A DNA stretch of 51,614 bases from the NCBI RefSeq assembly GCF_003885105.1, contig NZ_QWZQ01000021.1:1-51614 (forward strand), given 5' to 3'. This DNA is from Lactiplantibacillus garii (lineage in GTDB: Bacteria > Bacillota > Bacilli > Lactobacillales > Lactobacillaceae). Each line of letters begins with the position of its first letter. The stretch's first letter is position 1. This document shows, piece after piece, positions 30,969 through 40,480 of the stretch. Under the pieces are notes generated by a model. The model was not told the origin of the DNA and ran no database searches. It was given only the letters and a program-made list of their open reading frames with translations. The translations under genes were made by a program, and so were the position numbers.

Positions 30969-31355
30969 ATGAACTTAGTAGTAGGACCATATTTACGTCG
31001 GCAACATACCGCGAGCACGCCTAAATTTTCAATGTACGCCGCGTTAAAACGAATCGATGAATGTCTCCAATTGATCAAACGTACGGGGATGATTGGTTTA
31101 ACGGATTCGACGGCAACGCTGGGGTTAAACTTGACCCACTTAATGGGGTCAAACGTCGTAGTTACTAACGACCAACGCAGTTTTAATATTATCGTTCAGG
31201 ATCGGGAAGAAACGTTTACTTTGACCGGATGCATTATTCAAGATACTTTTCATAACATTATGAACCCGTTAGAACCCGGCTATTTAATTTCACTGAATCG
31301 CCAATTAATTGCCAACAGCGATGACTTAATTGAAACGATTTATAACCGCCTCTAA
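30969..31355 (+). CDS. Unknown soluble protein
   Basis: A 128-residue protein that I do not recognise. It has no signal peptide or membrane segment. The sequence suggests a mixed alpha/beta fold: a basic N-terminus (YLRRQHTASTPKF), a helix (YAALKRIDECLQLIKR), then strands (NVVVTNDQRSFNIIVQDREETFTLTGCII). The ATG at 30969 has AGGTTGGGGGA upstream; an in-frame TTG at 30954 lies inside that site. Monocistronic with a strong terminator. Confidence 0.6.
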   Translation: MNLVVGPYLRRQHTASTPKFSMYAALKRIDECLQLIKRTGMIGLTDSTATLGLNLTHLMGSNVVVTNDQRSFNIIVQDREETFTLTGCIIQDTFHNIMNPLEPGYLISLNRQLIANSDDLIETIYNRL

Positions 31356-31394
31356 CAAACTGATTTTCAGCAGCCACTTTGATAACATTGCCAC

Positions 31395-31445
31395 GAAAAA
31401 AGCATAAATTACTCCGTTTATGATGTGAGTAATTTATGCTTTTTG
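31395..31445. terminator. Bidirectional terminator after gene 30969-31355
   Basis: AAAAAGCATAAATTACTC and GAGTAATTTATGCTTTTT form an 18-bp stem around a 12-nt loop, symmetrical enough to work on both strands (convergent gene 31493-31732). Confidence 0.85.
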
Positions 31446-31492
31446 AAATTTTATTCCGCAGACTTTATTTGCCCGTAGCAATGGTCCACAAA

Positions 31493-31732
31493 TTACGAGG
31501 TTAGCGACTGCTCGGCCGAAACGGGCGCCACTTGCGGTACGCGTAACACCTCTTGCGGAATCTGTAATTGTTTTTTTACGGGATCACGTTGTTCGTCCCG
31601 GCGTTCCAGTGCCTGATTCACCACGTAGACCCGCGGTTTTGGTTGGTGCTTGGACGTTTGTACGGATTCAAAAATTAACGCCGCCCCAAAGGCCACAATC
31701 CCTAAACGTAATAGCCAAACTAGTCTTTTCAT
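31493..31732 (-). CDS. Small single-pass membrane or secreted protein
   Basis: A 79-residue protein with an N-terminal hydrophobic segment (VWLLRLGIVAFGAALIF, about 5-21) after MKRL, then an outside-facing hydrophilic part rich in Gln, Arg and Val. There is no clear signal peptidase site, so an N-terminal anchor is likely. GGGGGAGG lies about 10 nt before the ATG at 31732. Function unknown. Confidence 0.6.
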   Translation of the reverse strand: MKRLVWLLRLGIVAFGAALIFESVQTSKHQPKPRVYVVNQALERRDEQRDPVKKQLQIPQEVLRVPQVAPVSAEQSLTS

Positions 31733-31934
31733 AAAAGCGTCCTCCCCCTGAACGATTTAATGTTCATTTTAATGTACCACGACATCCCCATTTATACCGC
31801 TAGAACCGCGCCATTTTCATTATTAATAACTTTTCCGTTCTAACCACGCCCCGTACGCGAATTAGTTTTCATGAAAACTTAGTAGACTTTAATTTGACAC
31901 AAGCTAATATTTATTAACAATATAAGTTTTAAAA

Positions 31935-31960
31935 TAAAAAAACGTCCCGTTAAGGACGCC
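31935..31960 (-). terminator. trxA terminator
   Basis: Short hairpin CGTCC/GGACG with loop TTAACG-type on the minus strand followed by seven T. Confidence 0.7.
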
Positions 31961-31964
31961 TAAC

Positions 31965-32300
31965 TTAGTTGGCCGTTGCGACTTCGGCTAATTTCTGATC
32001 AAGGTACTTCTTCAGGGCCGCCTGCGGATGGAAACCAACGACCTTTTCAGCGGGTTGGCCGTTCTTAAAGATCACTAAGGCCGGAATACTCATAATTTGA
32101 AAACGTTCAGCGATGGCCTTGTTTTGATCAACGTCCACCGATGCAAATTTTATTTGGCCATCGTAATCCTCATCCAGCGCCTCTAAAGCCGGCGTCTGCA
32201 TTTTACAGGGACCACACCAATCCGCCCAAAAATCAACCACCGTTAGGGCCGTCCCGTCCGCCACCGTTTCAAAAGTAGTGCTATCGACTGGTTCAATCAT
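31965..32300 (-). CDS. trxA: Thioredoxin
   Basis: Disulfide reductase of the cytosol. The 111-residue protein has the thioredoxin fold with the active site WADWCGPCKM (Cys at about 30 and 33), the Asp in VVDFWADWC, FASVDVDQNKAIAERF and the cis-Pro loop IMSIPALVIFKNG. GGGGAA lies 9 nt before the ATG at 32300. It is monocistronic; reductase TrxB is not nearby. One of possibly several thioredoxins in the genome. Confidence 0.92.
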   Translation of the reverse strand: MIEPVDSTTFETVADGTALTVVDFWADWCGPCKMQTPALEALDEDYDGQIKFASVDVDQNKAIAERFQIMSIPALVIFKNGQPAEKVVGFHPQAALKKYLDQKLAEVATAN

Positions 32301-32431
32301 GATGCTTCATTCCCCACTTCACTTAGTTTTACGTCTTATCATAGCATGTTTTAGTGAATTTACCGGCCTAAATGTTTGACCCCTAGTCACTAATCCAACG
32401 CAAAACGGTACCCGTTCAGTCGCAAATTCGA

Positions 32432-32470
32432 TATAATAGCGTTATAGAAACGATATTAACGAAAAGGAGA
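32432..32470 (+). promoter_or_regulatory. -10 box and ribosome binding site of gene 32479-32985
   Basis: TATAAT at 32432-32437 is a perfect -10 box; AAAAGGAGA (32461-32469) lies about 9 nt before the ATG. No convincing -35. Confidence 0.55.
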
Positions 32471-32478
32471 CCTTTACC

Positions 32479-32985
32479 ATGACTGAACCAACCGCAACGC
32501 CCGACCAAGCAACCAAACTAGTGGCCTCCGTTGCTGCCCAGCAGCTCGGCATTAAAGCCGTCACCCTGCGAAAATACAGCACCCTCGTTGAAAAACAATT
32601 AGCCGACGAGACCCGTTTTCGAACCGCTGATAATAGTCACCGGCTCTACAGTCCCGCCGACTTAGAAACGTTTAAAGCCGCCATCGCCTTAACGGAACGG
32701 GGCGTTACCCTCGCCAACGCCCTAGAACAAACCTTTGACCCGCACAGCCATCCAGTCGCACCGGCACCAAAACAACCGACACCGGCTAGTGCTCCGGAAC
32801 CCACAACAAAGGCTGTCACCACTCAATCGGAGGGACCGAGTAACGCCGAGCTTGCCAAACAACAGGCAATCATTATTCGGCGCCTCGATTCACTGAATTA
32901 CCGGCTTAACCTCGTACTGGACCGCTTGGACGACCAGGCTAAGCAACAAGCTGCTAAACCGTGGTGGCAATTTTGGACTAAGTAG
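32479..32985 (+). CDS. MerR-like HTH protein with coiled coil and Trp-rich tail
   Basis: A 168-residue protein. The first 75 residues look like a MerR-type winged HTH (SVAAQQLGIKAVTLRKYSTLVEKQL ... RLYSPADLETFKAAIALTERGVTLANAL). A Pro/Ala/Thr-rich linker (about 90-125) leads to a coiled coil (NAELAKQQAIIIRRLDSLNYRLNLVLDRLDDQAKQQ) and the C-terminal end KPWWQFWTK, which could touch the membrane. The plan resembles RacA-like or DUF3967-type proteins of firmicutes, which bind DNA and another partner. Exact role unknown. Confidence 0.65.
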   Translation: MTEPTATPDQATKLVASVAAQQLGIKAVTLRKYSTLVEKQLADETRFRTADNSHRLYSPADLETFKAAIALTERGVTLANALEQTFDPHSHPVAPAPKQPTPASAPEPTTKAVTTQSEGPSNAELAKQQAIIIRRLDSLNYRLNLVLDRLDDQAKQQAAKPWWQFWTK

Positions 32986-33000
32986 CCCCGTTTTTTATAA

Positions 33001-33049
33001 AAATAAAGTACCGAATCACTATGGCGGTTTGTGATTCGGTACTTTATTT
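33001..33049. terminator. Bidirectional terminator between gene 32479-32985 and mtlD
   Basis: AAATAAAGTACCGAATCAC and GTGATTCGGTACTTTATTT form a 19-bp stem around an 11-nt loop; it ends the mannitol operon on the minus strand. Confidence 0.88.
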
Positions 33050-33058
33050 TAATTTACT

Positions 33059-34216
33059 TTATTTAACGGCAGCTAGGTGCTTTTCGTAAGCCGCCTTAAT
33101 TTCTTTGATCAAGTCTTCATCCTTCAAACCAGTGGTTTCACGGATAACTTGTTCAATTGGTTCGTCCTTCAACATGGCTTGTAACTTAACGCTTTCACTA
33201 TCGTTTGGATAGTTGAAGAAGAACATTTCACCGGCAGTGTCCACTAGGGAACTGTAGTCACGGCCACGTTCCTTCAATTCGCGAATTGGGCGGATGAAGC
33301 GTTCGTCATAACCAAGCTTCCGGATCGGTGTCCGGCCAACCCGTTCGATATCATCTGAGATATATGGGTTTTCAAACCGGCTCAAAATCTTCTTTTGGTA
33401 AGCGTGGTGTACTTCGGGATCAAAGCCCCACTTTTGAATCAGCAGGTCCCCGGTTTCACCTAAGACGCGCTTAGCTTGGTCAACCACGCTATCGTCCTTA
33501 ACGGCTTCACCAATGGTCTTGTAACCCTTGATGTTCCCAGTGTAAGCAACGGTTGCGTGACCAGTGTTAACGGAGAATAATTTGCGTTCAATGTATGGTT
33601 CCAAGTCGTCCGCGTAGTCGACACCCTTTAATTGAATCTTCGGGTTCTTCATTTGAGACTTGTCGATCACCCATTCCTTGAATGGTTCAACGGAAACAAA
33701 CAGGGGATCGTCGTGTTTTTGCAGTGGAACGATCCGGTCAACGGCGGCGTTTGGGAAGCCGGCGTTTTCGTTGGCCCAAGCTTGTTCGCTGTCATCTAAG
33801 GATTCGTAAACGGACTTCTTTAATGATTGGCTCCCACCGATCATGTTTTCGCACGCAATAATGTCAATTGGAGTCGTATTATTGTTAGCATGCCGTAACT
33901 TTAACCCGTCGGCAATTAGTGGCGCGATGAACTTCAAGATCTTTGGTCCAATCGCGGTCGTAACCATATCAGCTTTGGCAATTTCTTCAGCAACCGCTTT
34001 AGGATCTTTGCCGTTGTTAATGCCCTTTACATCGTGAACTTCAATATGCTTTTGGCCTTCTGCAGCCAATTCAATGGTGTAGCCATTGCGTTTATTTAAT
34101 TCATCAATCAAAGTTTCGTTAACATCAACGAAAGTGATCTTAAAGCCGTTGTCAGCCAAGGTTTCGCCAATGAAGCCCCGACCAATATTACCTGCGCCAA
34201 AATGTACGTCTAACAT
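33059..34216 (-). CDS. mtlD: Mannitol-1-phosphate 5-dehydrogenase
   Basis: Oxidises mannitol 1-phosphate to fructose 6-phosphate with NAD+. The 385-residue protein has the N-terminal Rossmann motif [43 protein letters not shown], the catalytic Lys region [15 protein letters not shown] and [20 protein letters not shown]. The length fits MtlD. The ATG at 34216 has GGAAG 9 nt upstream and starts 1 nt after the mtlF stop codon. Last gene of mtlA-mtlR-mtlF-mtlD. Confidence 0.94.
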   Translation of the reverse strand: MLDVHFGAGNIGRGFIGETLADNGFKITFVDVNETLIDELNKRNGYTIELAAEGQKHIEVHDVKGINNGKDPKAVAEEIAKADMVTTAIGPKILKFIAPLIADGLKLRHANNNTTPIDIIACENMIGGSQSLKKSVYESLDDSEQAWANENAGFPNAAVDRIVPLQKHDDPLFVSVEPFKEWVIDKSQMKNPKIQLKGVDYADDLEPYIERKLFSVNTGHATVAYTGNIKGYKTIGEAVKDDSVVDQAKRVLGETGDLLIQKWGFDPEVHHAYQKKILSRFENPYISDDIERVGRTPIRKLGYDERFIRPIRELKERGRDYSSLVDTAGEMFFFNYPNDSESVKLQAMLKDEPIEQVIRETTGLKDEDLIKEIKAAYEKHLAAVK

Positions 34217-34217
34217 T

Positions 34218-34667
34218 CTAATCAACTTCCTTTAATAGATTTATGATTTCATCTTCAGATTGAGCGTCCGCTAACTTGGCAACGTTGGCAACGTCGCTGC
34301 AGTATATGGCAATCTGAGACAAGAGGTTCAAGTGTTCACCGTTCAACCCAGCAATGCCGAAGATCACCGTAACGGTTTTATCATCGTCGTTGTTGCCCGG
34401 GTCGCCCCAGCTCACACCCATTGGTACTTGGACCACGGAAATCCCGGTCTTTTTAATGTGTTTCATGCCATCTTCAGTACCATGGGGGATGGCAATGAAA
34501 TTACCCATATAAACGGAGACATCTTTATTACGCGCTTGCATCGCGTCAATGTATTCCGGCTCGACACAGCCGCCATCGACCAATAGTTGACCGGCTAAGC
34601 GGATGCCTTCTTCTTGCGTGGCCACTTGTTGGTTCAACGCAATCATTTTTTTATCTAAAGCTTCCAT
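34218..34667 (-). CDS. mtlF: Mannitol-specific PTS EIIA component
   Basis: Passes phosphate from HPr to the EIIB domain of MtlA. The 149-residue protein is a PTS EIIA-2 domain with the phospho-His in [12 protein letters not shown] (about residue 61) and [19 protein letters not shown]. The ATG at 34667 follows TAGGTG by 6 nt; the longer frame starts inside the mtlR end. It lies between mtlR and mtlD. Confidence 0.93.
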   Translation of the reverse strand: MEALDKKMIALNQQVATQEEGIRLAGQLLVDGGCVEPEYIDAMQARNKDVSVYMGNFIAIPHGTEDGMKHIKKTGISVVQVPMGVSWGDPGNNDDDKTVTVIFGIAGLNGEHLNLLSQIAIYCSDVANVAKLADAQSEDEIINLLKEVD

Positions 34668-34681
34668 TCTATTCACCTACT

Positions 34682-36757
34682 CTATTTCGTTAGTTCGTTT
34701 AAAAAGGCTTTGCTAATTAACTGATATAGTTGTTGGCGATCACCGGTCATAAAAGTCTGGGTATTATCCACACTTTCGATGACTAACGCACTCAACTTAC
34801 CCATTAAGCGATTTTCAAAATCGCTAATGTTCTCGGGACCGAGCATCAACACGATTCGTTGAAGTCGAATCTCACTTTGATCCATGCTTTTAAAGGTGAT
34901 CGGCTGATCCAGTTCAAAGATGGCACAATACGGTGCGGTGACCTGTTGACTTAACGTGTGAACTAGTGCCAGGTTGGTGTTGGGGATACCAACCGGCGCC
35001 CGACTCAAACGGTGTAACAATCGCCCAGCGACTTCTAGGGGGTCATGAATCAAATTTGAATCAATGTGTTTGGTGATCTTAACTAAGGTCTCCGCCACGG
35101 TTTCACGGTCATTTCTAATGGGGGTGATCGTGAAACGATCCAAAATTTGTTTGGCGATTGTCATTCGCTGATACACGGTATCGAAATCTAGGCTGGTCGT
35201 TGAATCGTCAACGACTGGTGAATCAACCTCCAGTGTACTTGGATAGTACTGGTGGATGTATTCACGCAACGCACTGACTTCGTTTTCAAGTAACAACGGG
35301 CTCACCACGCGGTAGTTCAACTTAAAACCGGGGAGCGTGGTCGTCGAGAGAATCATGTCAAAATCTTGTAAGTTGATCTGACCAAGGTTCCCGATCCGGG
35401 CGACCTCGATGGTGGTAATCTCCGGAACTAGGCGTGCCAAACGGGTCTTCAAGATCCGGGCGGTCGTCATTCCGTTAGGACAGAGTACCAACACCTTTAA
35501 AGCTTGGTGACTCAACTGTTGTTCATAGGTACTGGCAAAATGAATCAACAAGTACGTTAACTCATCCGCCTTAAAATCTTGATCCGGGAAGGTGCTGGCA
35601 AAGCCCCGCACCACCGCCGAATACAACTTAGGGTACTGTTCACGCACTTCCTGGAGTTCCGGACTCGGTGGTACCGGTCCGTTTACACCGTTGCGCTGTA
35701 AAGCAATCTGCATGTGCGCCGTCAAATTATTCAGTAAGCGGTCATCGGTTCCAAACGACCAGTTAAAGTTATGGGCAACCGCGTCAATGAACTTTTTGAC
35801 TTGGTAAGTCAGCTGTAAGTCGTAGTTTGATAACGAAGCGTCCTGATCGATTCGGAAGGTCAATCCCTTGATCTGCTGAGCTAGAAAATCAATTTCTGCT
35901 CCGGTAATCTCGGTTTTAACTTCCGCCGGTAACTGCGTCATGATTGCTAAGGCAATCCGCTGGTACTTCAAGAAGTCGTCACGGTTAATGCCCCGTAAAT
36001 ACGTGACCCGTTTGCCACTATCCAAGCGCATCACACCGGTCGTTAAGGTGATGATCAACTGTTGCAGCTGACCATCCGGAACCGATGAGAAGTACTTTTT
36101 CTTTAGATCACGGACGGCGTGGTAACAAACTAACAACGTCGCGGCATCCAGCAAGTTCAAGAAGTACGACTGTTCATCAATGGCGGAGACCGCCAATCCG
36201 CGGTTCAATTTGCCAATCGTTTTGAAGAACTCATAATCATTGATTTCGTTATTCAAAATGGTGGCAAACAGGTTGCGGACGTTGCCCTCAGTCCCCGCGA
36301 CTTGGATGCCCCGGGATTTAAGGCGTTCAATGGATAAATCGTAATCATCAAACGGCGTTGCCAGCGCGGTGAGGTCGTTTGAGATGGTCGCCACGCTAAC
36401 GTCGAAGTCCAACGCCAACTCCTTCAACTTCATCGACCGGTCCGACATAAGGATCCGACAAGCTAGCGCGTTTTGACGCGTTTGCGAGTCAAACGCCGGT
36501 GCAATTTCGTGACCAGCCGTTAATTGTTCTTTGAAGGCAGCCAACGCCGGTTGCGAACCAGTCAACTGAAAATGGTGACTTTCATTAACAATTTTTAGAC
36601 CCGCGTTTTGTAGCACCAGTTCTAAATTGCTGAACTCCCGGTAAATCGTGCGCCGGCTACTACTGAGACCGGTTTCAATCTGACCCATCGAAAGACCGTT
36701 GGGAGTTGCTAATAATAACTGTAATAATTCGTCTTGACGCTGCGTGAACTTAACCAT
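34682..36757 (-). CDS. mtlR: Mannitol operon activator MtlR, PRD family
   Basis: Transcription activator controlled by PTS phosphorylation. The 691-residue protein has an N-terminal HTH (about 8-60: NGLSMGQIETGLSSSRRTIYREFSNLE), a second HTH/Mga-like part, PRD1 and PRD2 (about 190-405), a Gat-type EIIB with the regulatory Cys in VLVLCPNGMTTARI (about 420), and a C-terminal EIIA-like domain. In that last domain the usual IPHG reads GIPNTNLALVH. GAGGTGG precedes the ATG. In related bacteria MtlR is active when dephosphorylated in its EIIB and EIIA parts; the same is inferred here. Confidence 0.93.
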   Translation of the reverse strand: MVKFTQRQDELLQLLLATPNGLSMGQIETGLSSSRRTIYREFSNLELVLQNAGLKIVNESHHFQLTGSQPALAAFKEQLTAGHEIAPAFDSQTRQNALACRILMSDRSMKLKELALDFDVSVATISNDLTALATPFDDYDLSIERLKSRGIQVAGTEGNVRNLFATILNNEINDYEFFKTIGKLNRGLAVSAIDEQSYFLNLLDAATLLVCYHAVRDLKKKYFSSVPDGQLQQLIITLTTGVMRLDSGKRVTYLRGINRDDFLKYQRIALAIMTQLPAEVKTEITGAEIDFLAQQIKGLTFRIDQDASLSNYDLQLTYQVKKFIDAVAHNFNWSFGTDDRLLNNLTAHMQIALQRNGVNGPVPPSPELQEVREQYPKLYSAVVRGFASTFPDQDFKADELTYLLIHFASTYEQQLSHQALKVLVLCPNGMTTARILKTRLARLVPEITTIEVARIGNLGQINLQDFDMILSTTTLPGFKLNYRVVSPLLLENEVSALREYIHQYYPSTLEVDSPVVDDSTTSLDFDTVYQRMTIAKQILDRFTITPIRNDRETVAETLVKITKHIDSNLIHDPLEVAGRLLHRLSRAPVGIPNTNLALVHTLSQQVTAPYCAIFELDQPITFKSMDQSEIRLQRIVLMLGPENISDFENRLMGKLSALVIESVDNTQTFMTGDRQQLYQLISKAFLNELTK

Positions 36758-36793
36758 GGTGCCACCTCATATAATAACGGTATTTATATTGAT

Positions 36794-38633
36794 TTATTTC
36801 AATTCCGATACCATCTTATCATACTTAGGTGAGCTCAAAAGATCATCGGTTACTAGGATCTGGACTTGTGTGTAGCGGGTCCGTAAGTTCTTAGCAGCTT
36901 CTGGACTTGAGACCACTAACAGGCTGTTTGTATCACTTAATTCATCAATACCTAAGTTCTTAACATCAATTTGCTTATTAGCTTTCTTCAAACGATCCTT
37001 CATTAAGGAAGTGGCCATGGTTGCCGTCCCTAAGTGATCGTCGTGGTGAACAAAGACGATTTCGTTAACGATGCTCAAATCTAAGTCAGCGGGTAATTCA
37101 TCCGAGTGATCATCGGTCGCAACCGGTGCTTCTGAAGCTGGTGCCGGTTCATCACTAACTTGATCACGGGCCTTTAAGTTAACGACAACTTGGTCGTACT
37201 TAGGACTGCTTAAGAAGTTATCAACGGCTAACCGAAGGGCGTGTGGTGCTTTTTGTGCGGCCCGGTCGGCCAATTCGTTTTGCGTAATGACTAATAATCC
37301 TGGTTCGTCTTTCAAATTACTGATGGCCGTGTTAGTTACGGACATGTTGATACCGGCCTTCTTAACCTTGTCACGCAGTAAGGAAGCACCCATTGCGGAT
37401 GAACCCATCCCGGCGTCACAAGCAAAGATGATGTGGTCAACGTCTTTATATGACGCAATCACGTCGGAAGCTTCGGCGTCACTGACTTCAACGGTCGCGC
37501 CACCGTTCTTCATGTTGCTCATTTGACCTTGAGCAGCAGCTAAATCGGCAGTAGCACCAGACTTGTCACGCTTCAAGACAATCGCAGCAACAATGAAGGA
37601 AGCTAAGGTTGCTAACGTTACCCCTAAAATCAAACCTAAGTAGTTTGAAACGGAACGTGGTGACATCACGAATAGCATGATGATTGAACCAGGTGATGGG
37701 GTTGATTTGAGGCCGACGTTTAACAAACTAAACGTTGCGGTACCGGTAACCCCACCGGCAATAACGGCTAAGAACAATGCCGGCTTCATTAAAACGTATG
37801 GGAAGTAAATTTCGTGAATCCCACCGAAGAAATGAATAATCATGGCACTTGGAGCGGAAGCTTTCGCGGTACCCTTACCGAATAAGGCGAAGGCTAACAG
37901 GATCCCAAGACCTGGACCTGGATCCGGTTCCAGTAAGAACAGGATCGACTTCCCAGCACTGGCAGCGGCTTGAATCCCAAGTGGTGTCAAAATACCTTGG
38001 TTAATCGCGTTATTTAAGAACAAGATCTTAGCAGGCTCAATAAAGACGTTTGCTAATGGTAATAGCTGCATCTTGATGATCCAGTTAACACCAGCGGCCA
38101 TGGCCGCACTCGCACCCCCGACCAATGGGCCGATGGCGAAGTAACCGAGGATGGCTAACAGCATCCCCATAATCCCAGCGGAGAAGTTATTAACTAACAT
38201 TTCAAAACCACTGTGAACTTTATCAGAAATGGCATCGTCCCATTTCTTAATTGCCCAACCACCTAAAGGACCCATAATCATGGCCCCAATAAACATTGGG
38301 ATGGTCGAACCAACAATCACACCCATCGTAGCGATCGCACCAACGACCCCACCACGGTGACCGGCAATCATATTCCCGCCGGTAAACGCTATCAATAATG
38401 GCAATAAGTAGTGGACCATCGGTTGAATCATCTTAGCCAAATCGGCATTTGGGAACCAGCCGCCGGCCATGAAGATGGCGGTGATTAGCCCCCAAGCGAT
38501 GAAGGCACCGATGTTCGGCATAACCATGTTACTCAGGGCACTCCCGAATTTTTGAACGCGGGCCTTCACTCCGACTTTCTTTTTTGCAGCGGGAGCGGTT
38601 GGCGTTGCGTTCGTATTTACATTTTCACTCATC
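36794..38633 (-). CDS. mtlA: Mannitol PTS transporter MtlA, EIICB with an extra EIIB-like domain
   Basis: Imports mannitol as mannitol 1-phosphate. The 612-residue protein has a cytosolic lead of about 30 residues, EIIC at about 35-370 (NMVMPNIGAFIAWGLITAIF, GGVVGAIATMGVIVG, GGIHEIYFPYVLMKP), EIIB at 398-490 with the phospho-Cys405 in FACDAGMGSSAM, then a second EIIB-like domain at about 521-612 whose Cys is replaced by His (FVHHDDHLGTATM). Both EIIB copies end in LLSSPKYDxxV. The ATG at 38633 follows AAGGAGC by 8 nt; a TTG extension to 38695 would run through the promoter. First gene of the mtl operon. Confidence 0.92.
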
Positions 38634-38666
38634 TTGTAAAGCTCCTTCCTTTTTCTTAACGTCTCT

Positions 38667-38695
38667 ATCATATCGGGGATAGAAAACGGTTTCAA
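38667..38695 (-). promoter_or_regulatory. mtlA promoter with cre overlapping the -35
   Basis: Minus strand: -35 TTGAAA (38690-38695), 17-bp spacer, -10 TATGAT (38667-38672). TGAAACCGTTTTCT (38681-38694) matches cre at 13 of 14 positions and covers the -35, so CcpA would shut the operon off on preferred sugars. Confidence 0.82.
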
Positions 38696-38713
38696 GAAGT
38701 TCTAGGCAGACCC

Positions 38714-38775
38714 GTGGCACGTAAAGTTGTGCCAAAATTAAACTCACCAATTCACAATTGGCAAAGTTGGCACAC
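38714..38775 (-). promoter_or_regulatory. Candidate MtlR-binding dyads upstream of mtlA
   Basis: TGGCAC (38715-38720) and GTGCCA (38729-38734) form an 8-bp-spaced inverted repeat; TTGTGCCAA (38727-38735) also pairs with TTGGCACA (38767-38774), with a CCAATT-CAC-AATTGG palindrome (38747-38761) between. TTGGCACA resembles known MtlR half-sites (TTGnCACA). They lie roughly 40 to 110 bp upstream of the promoter, a normal activator place. Confidence 0.6.
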
Positions 38776-38961
38776 TTTTGGTAGTTGCCGTTATATCAAG
38801 GATAGCAATCATTATCATCGGTTTGTTAACTCAATTATGATTGTGTTTTCACAAGTGATTTTCGTGAAAGCCGCCCGTTAACGACTATTATTTTTCAAGC
38901 ATTCTTCGGCGTCGCCCATTAATTTAGTTCCACCAACCATTTTCAATTTCCCTTTTATCCG

Positions 38962-38989
38962 TTGAAATTCGTTTTCAGACTCCTATACT
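38962..38989 (+). promoter_or_regulatory. C69 dipeptidase promoter
   Basis: -35 TTGAAA (38962-38967), 16-bp spacer, -10 TATACT (38984-38989); ribosome binding site AAGGGGGA just before the ATG. Confidence 0.7.
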
Positions 38990-39014
38990 GGAATTAACTA
39001 AGGGGGAATAACTA

Positions 39015-40430
39015 ATGAAGAAAGATTCTGATTGTACTGAAATATTAGTCGGGAAAGCCGCCAGCATGGACGGTTCCACGATTGTTGCCCGTAACGAAGA
39101 CGGTTACGGTCCAATCAACCCGATCAAGTTCGTGGTCCACGAAGCTAAGGACCAGACCAACGCTACTTACAAATCCGTTACGACCGGGGTAACGGTCCCA
39201 CTTCCCGACCACGCTTACCGTTACACGGCAACCCCACAGGCCGACCAAAGCGATGGTCAGTATGAAGAGGCCGGAATTAACGAATTAAACGTCGGCATGA
39301 GTGCCACTGAAACAACCGCTACTAACGCCCGGGTACTAGGTTACGATCCGTTAGTTCACGACGGGGTTGATGAAGAAGCCATGGTCACCCTCGTTTTGCC
39401 TTACATCAAAAGTGCTAAGGAAGGTGTCCAACGTTTAGGCGCCCTGCTTGAAAAATACGGGACCGGCGAAAGTAACAGTATTGCTTTCAACGATCAAAAT
39501 GATATTTGGATTCTCGAAACAGCCGGTGGCCACCACTGGGGCGCCGTCCGGGTTCCCGATGATACCTACGCCATCGTGCCGAATCAAACCGTCGTTCAAG
39601 AAATGGACCTCAGCGACTCTGATAACTTCCTCGGCGCAACCGACTTAACCGAATTCGTTGAAAAGAACCATTTGAACCCGAATCCGGGCCACTTTAACTT
39701 CCGTGAAATTTTTGGGACCCACAGTGAAGCCGACGCTTACTACAACACGCCCCGGACCTGGTACGGTCAAAAGTTGTTTAACCCTGAAATTGAACAACAA
39801 CCAACCGATCAAGACATGCCAATGTTCCGGCAACCAAGCAAAAAGTTAGCAATCGAAGACGTGCAGTTTTTCCTATCTTCACACTATAACGGTACCCCGT
39901 ACGACCCGTTTGGGACCTTCGCTTCCGGTAACGAGCGTGAACAAAAACGTTACCGTTCAATCGCCATGGATCGTAACCAGTGTTCCTCCATCTTGCAGAT
40001 TCGAAACGACGTACCGAACGAACAAGCCGCCATTCAATGGGTTGCAATGGGCTTCTTCGCCTACGCTCCGTACGTACCGTTCTTTACCAACGTTAACGAC
40101 ACGCCCCGTGATTACCAAAACACAACGGATAAGGTTGACGTCAATAACGTTTACTGGTTATCCAAGACGCTGTCCGTTCTGATTGAACCGCACTGGCACG
40201 AATTTGCGGAAGCCGTTAACGCCTACCGGGACGGTTGCCAATCTTACGCCCGCGGTCAAGTTGCTAAAGCCGACACCACCATCAACGGTGACGCCACCGC
40301 CTTTTTGACCCGTGCAAACGCTGAAACCGCTGGCGAGATTTCTAAACGGACCCACGAGCTATTTGATCAACTCGTTAAACACGGCCTGCTACTCTCAAGA
40401 ACAACGTGGGAAAAGGGACAAAACCTTTAA
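39015..40430 (+). CDS. Dipeptidase, peptidase family C69 (PepD type)
   Basis: Ntn-hydrolase that splits a broad range of dipeptides in the cytosol. The 471-residue protein starts MKKDSDCTEILVGKAASMDGSTIVARNED; Cys7 would be the nucleophile after removal of the six residues before it. Other family marks: GINELNVGMSATET, NSIAFNDQNDIWILETAGGHHWGAVRVPDD, and FREIFGTHSEADAYYNTPRTW. The length matches lactobacillar PepD proteins. The ATG at 39015 has AAGGGGGA about 6 nt upstream. Monocistronic. Lactobacilli usually carry several paralogues, so no letter is assigned. Confidence 0.92.
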   Translation: MKKDSDCTEILVGKAASMDGSTIVARNEDGYGPINPIKFVVHEAKDQTNATYKSVTTGVTVPLPDHAYRYTATPQADQSDGQYEEAGINELNVGMSATETTATNARVLGYDPLVHDGVDEEAMVTLVLPYIKSAKEGVQRLGALLEKYGTGESNSIAFNDQNDIWILETAGGHHWGAVRVPDDTYAIVPNQTVVQEMDLSDSDNFLGATDLTEFVEKNHLNPNPGHFNFREIFGTHSEADAYYNTPRTWYGQKLFNPEIEQQPTDQDMPMFRQPSKKLAIEDVQFFLSSHYNGTPYDPFGTFASGNEREQKRYRSIAMDRNQCSSILQIRNDVPNEQAAIQWVAMGFFAYAPYVPFFTNVNDTPRDYQNTTDKVDVNNVYWLSKTLSVLIEPHWHEFAEAVNAYRDGCQSYARGQVAKADTTINGDATAFLTRANAETAGEISKRTHELFDQLVKHGLLLSRTTWEKGQNL

Positions 40431-40433
40431 AAA

Positions 40434-40473
40434 GCAAAAAAATTGACTACCGTCACTGGTAGCCAATTTTTTT
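40434..40473. terminator. Terminator after the C69 dipeptidase
   Basis: AAAAAAATTGACTACC / GGTAGCCAATTTTTTT stem (40436-40472) around GTCACT; works on both strands. Confidence 0.85.
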
Positions 40474-40480
40474 GGTTGTT

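Noticed and set aside
38634-38695. MtlA start at a TTG 62 bp upstream
   Set aside because: This segment contains the -35, -10 and cre, and has no ribosome binding site; the ATG at 38633 has AAGGAGC.
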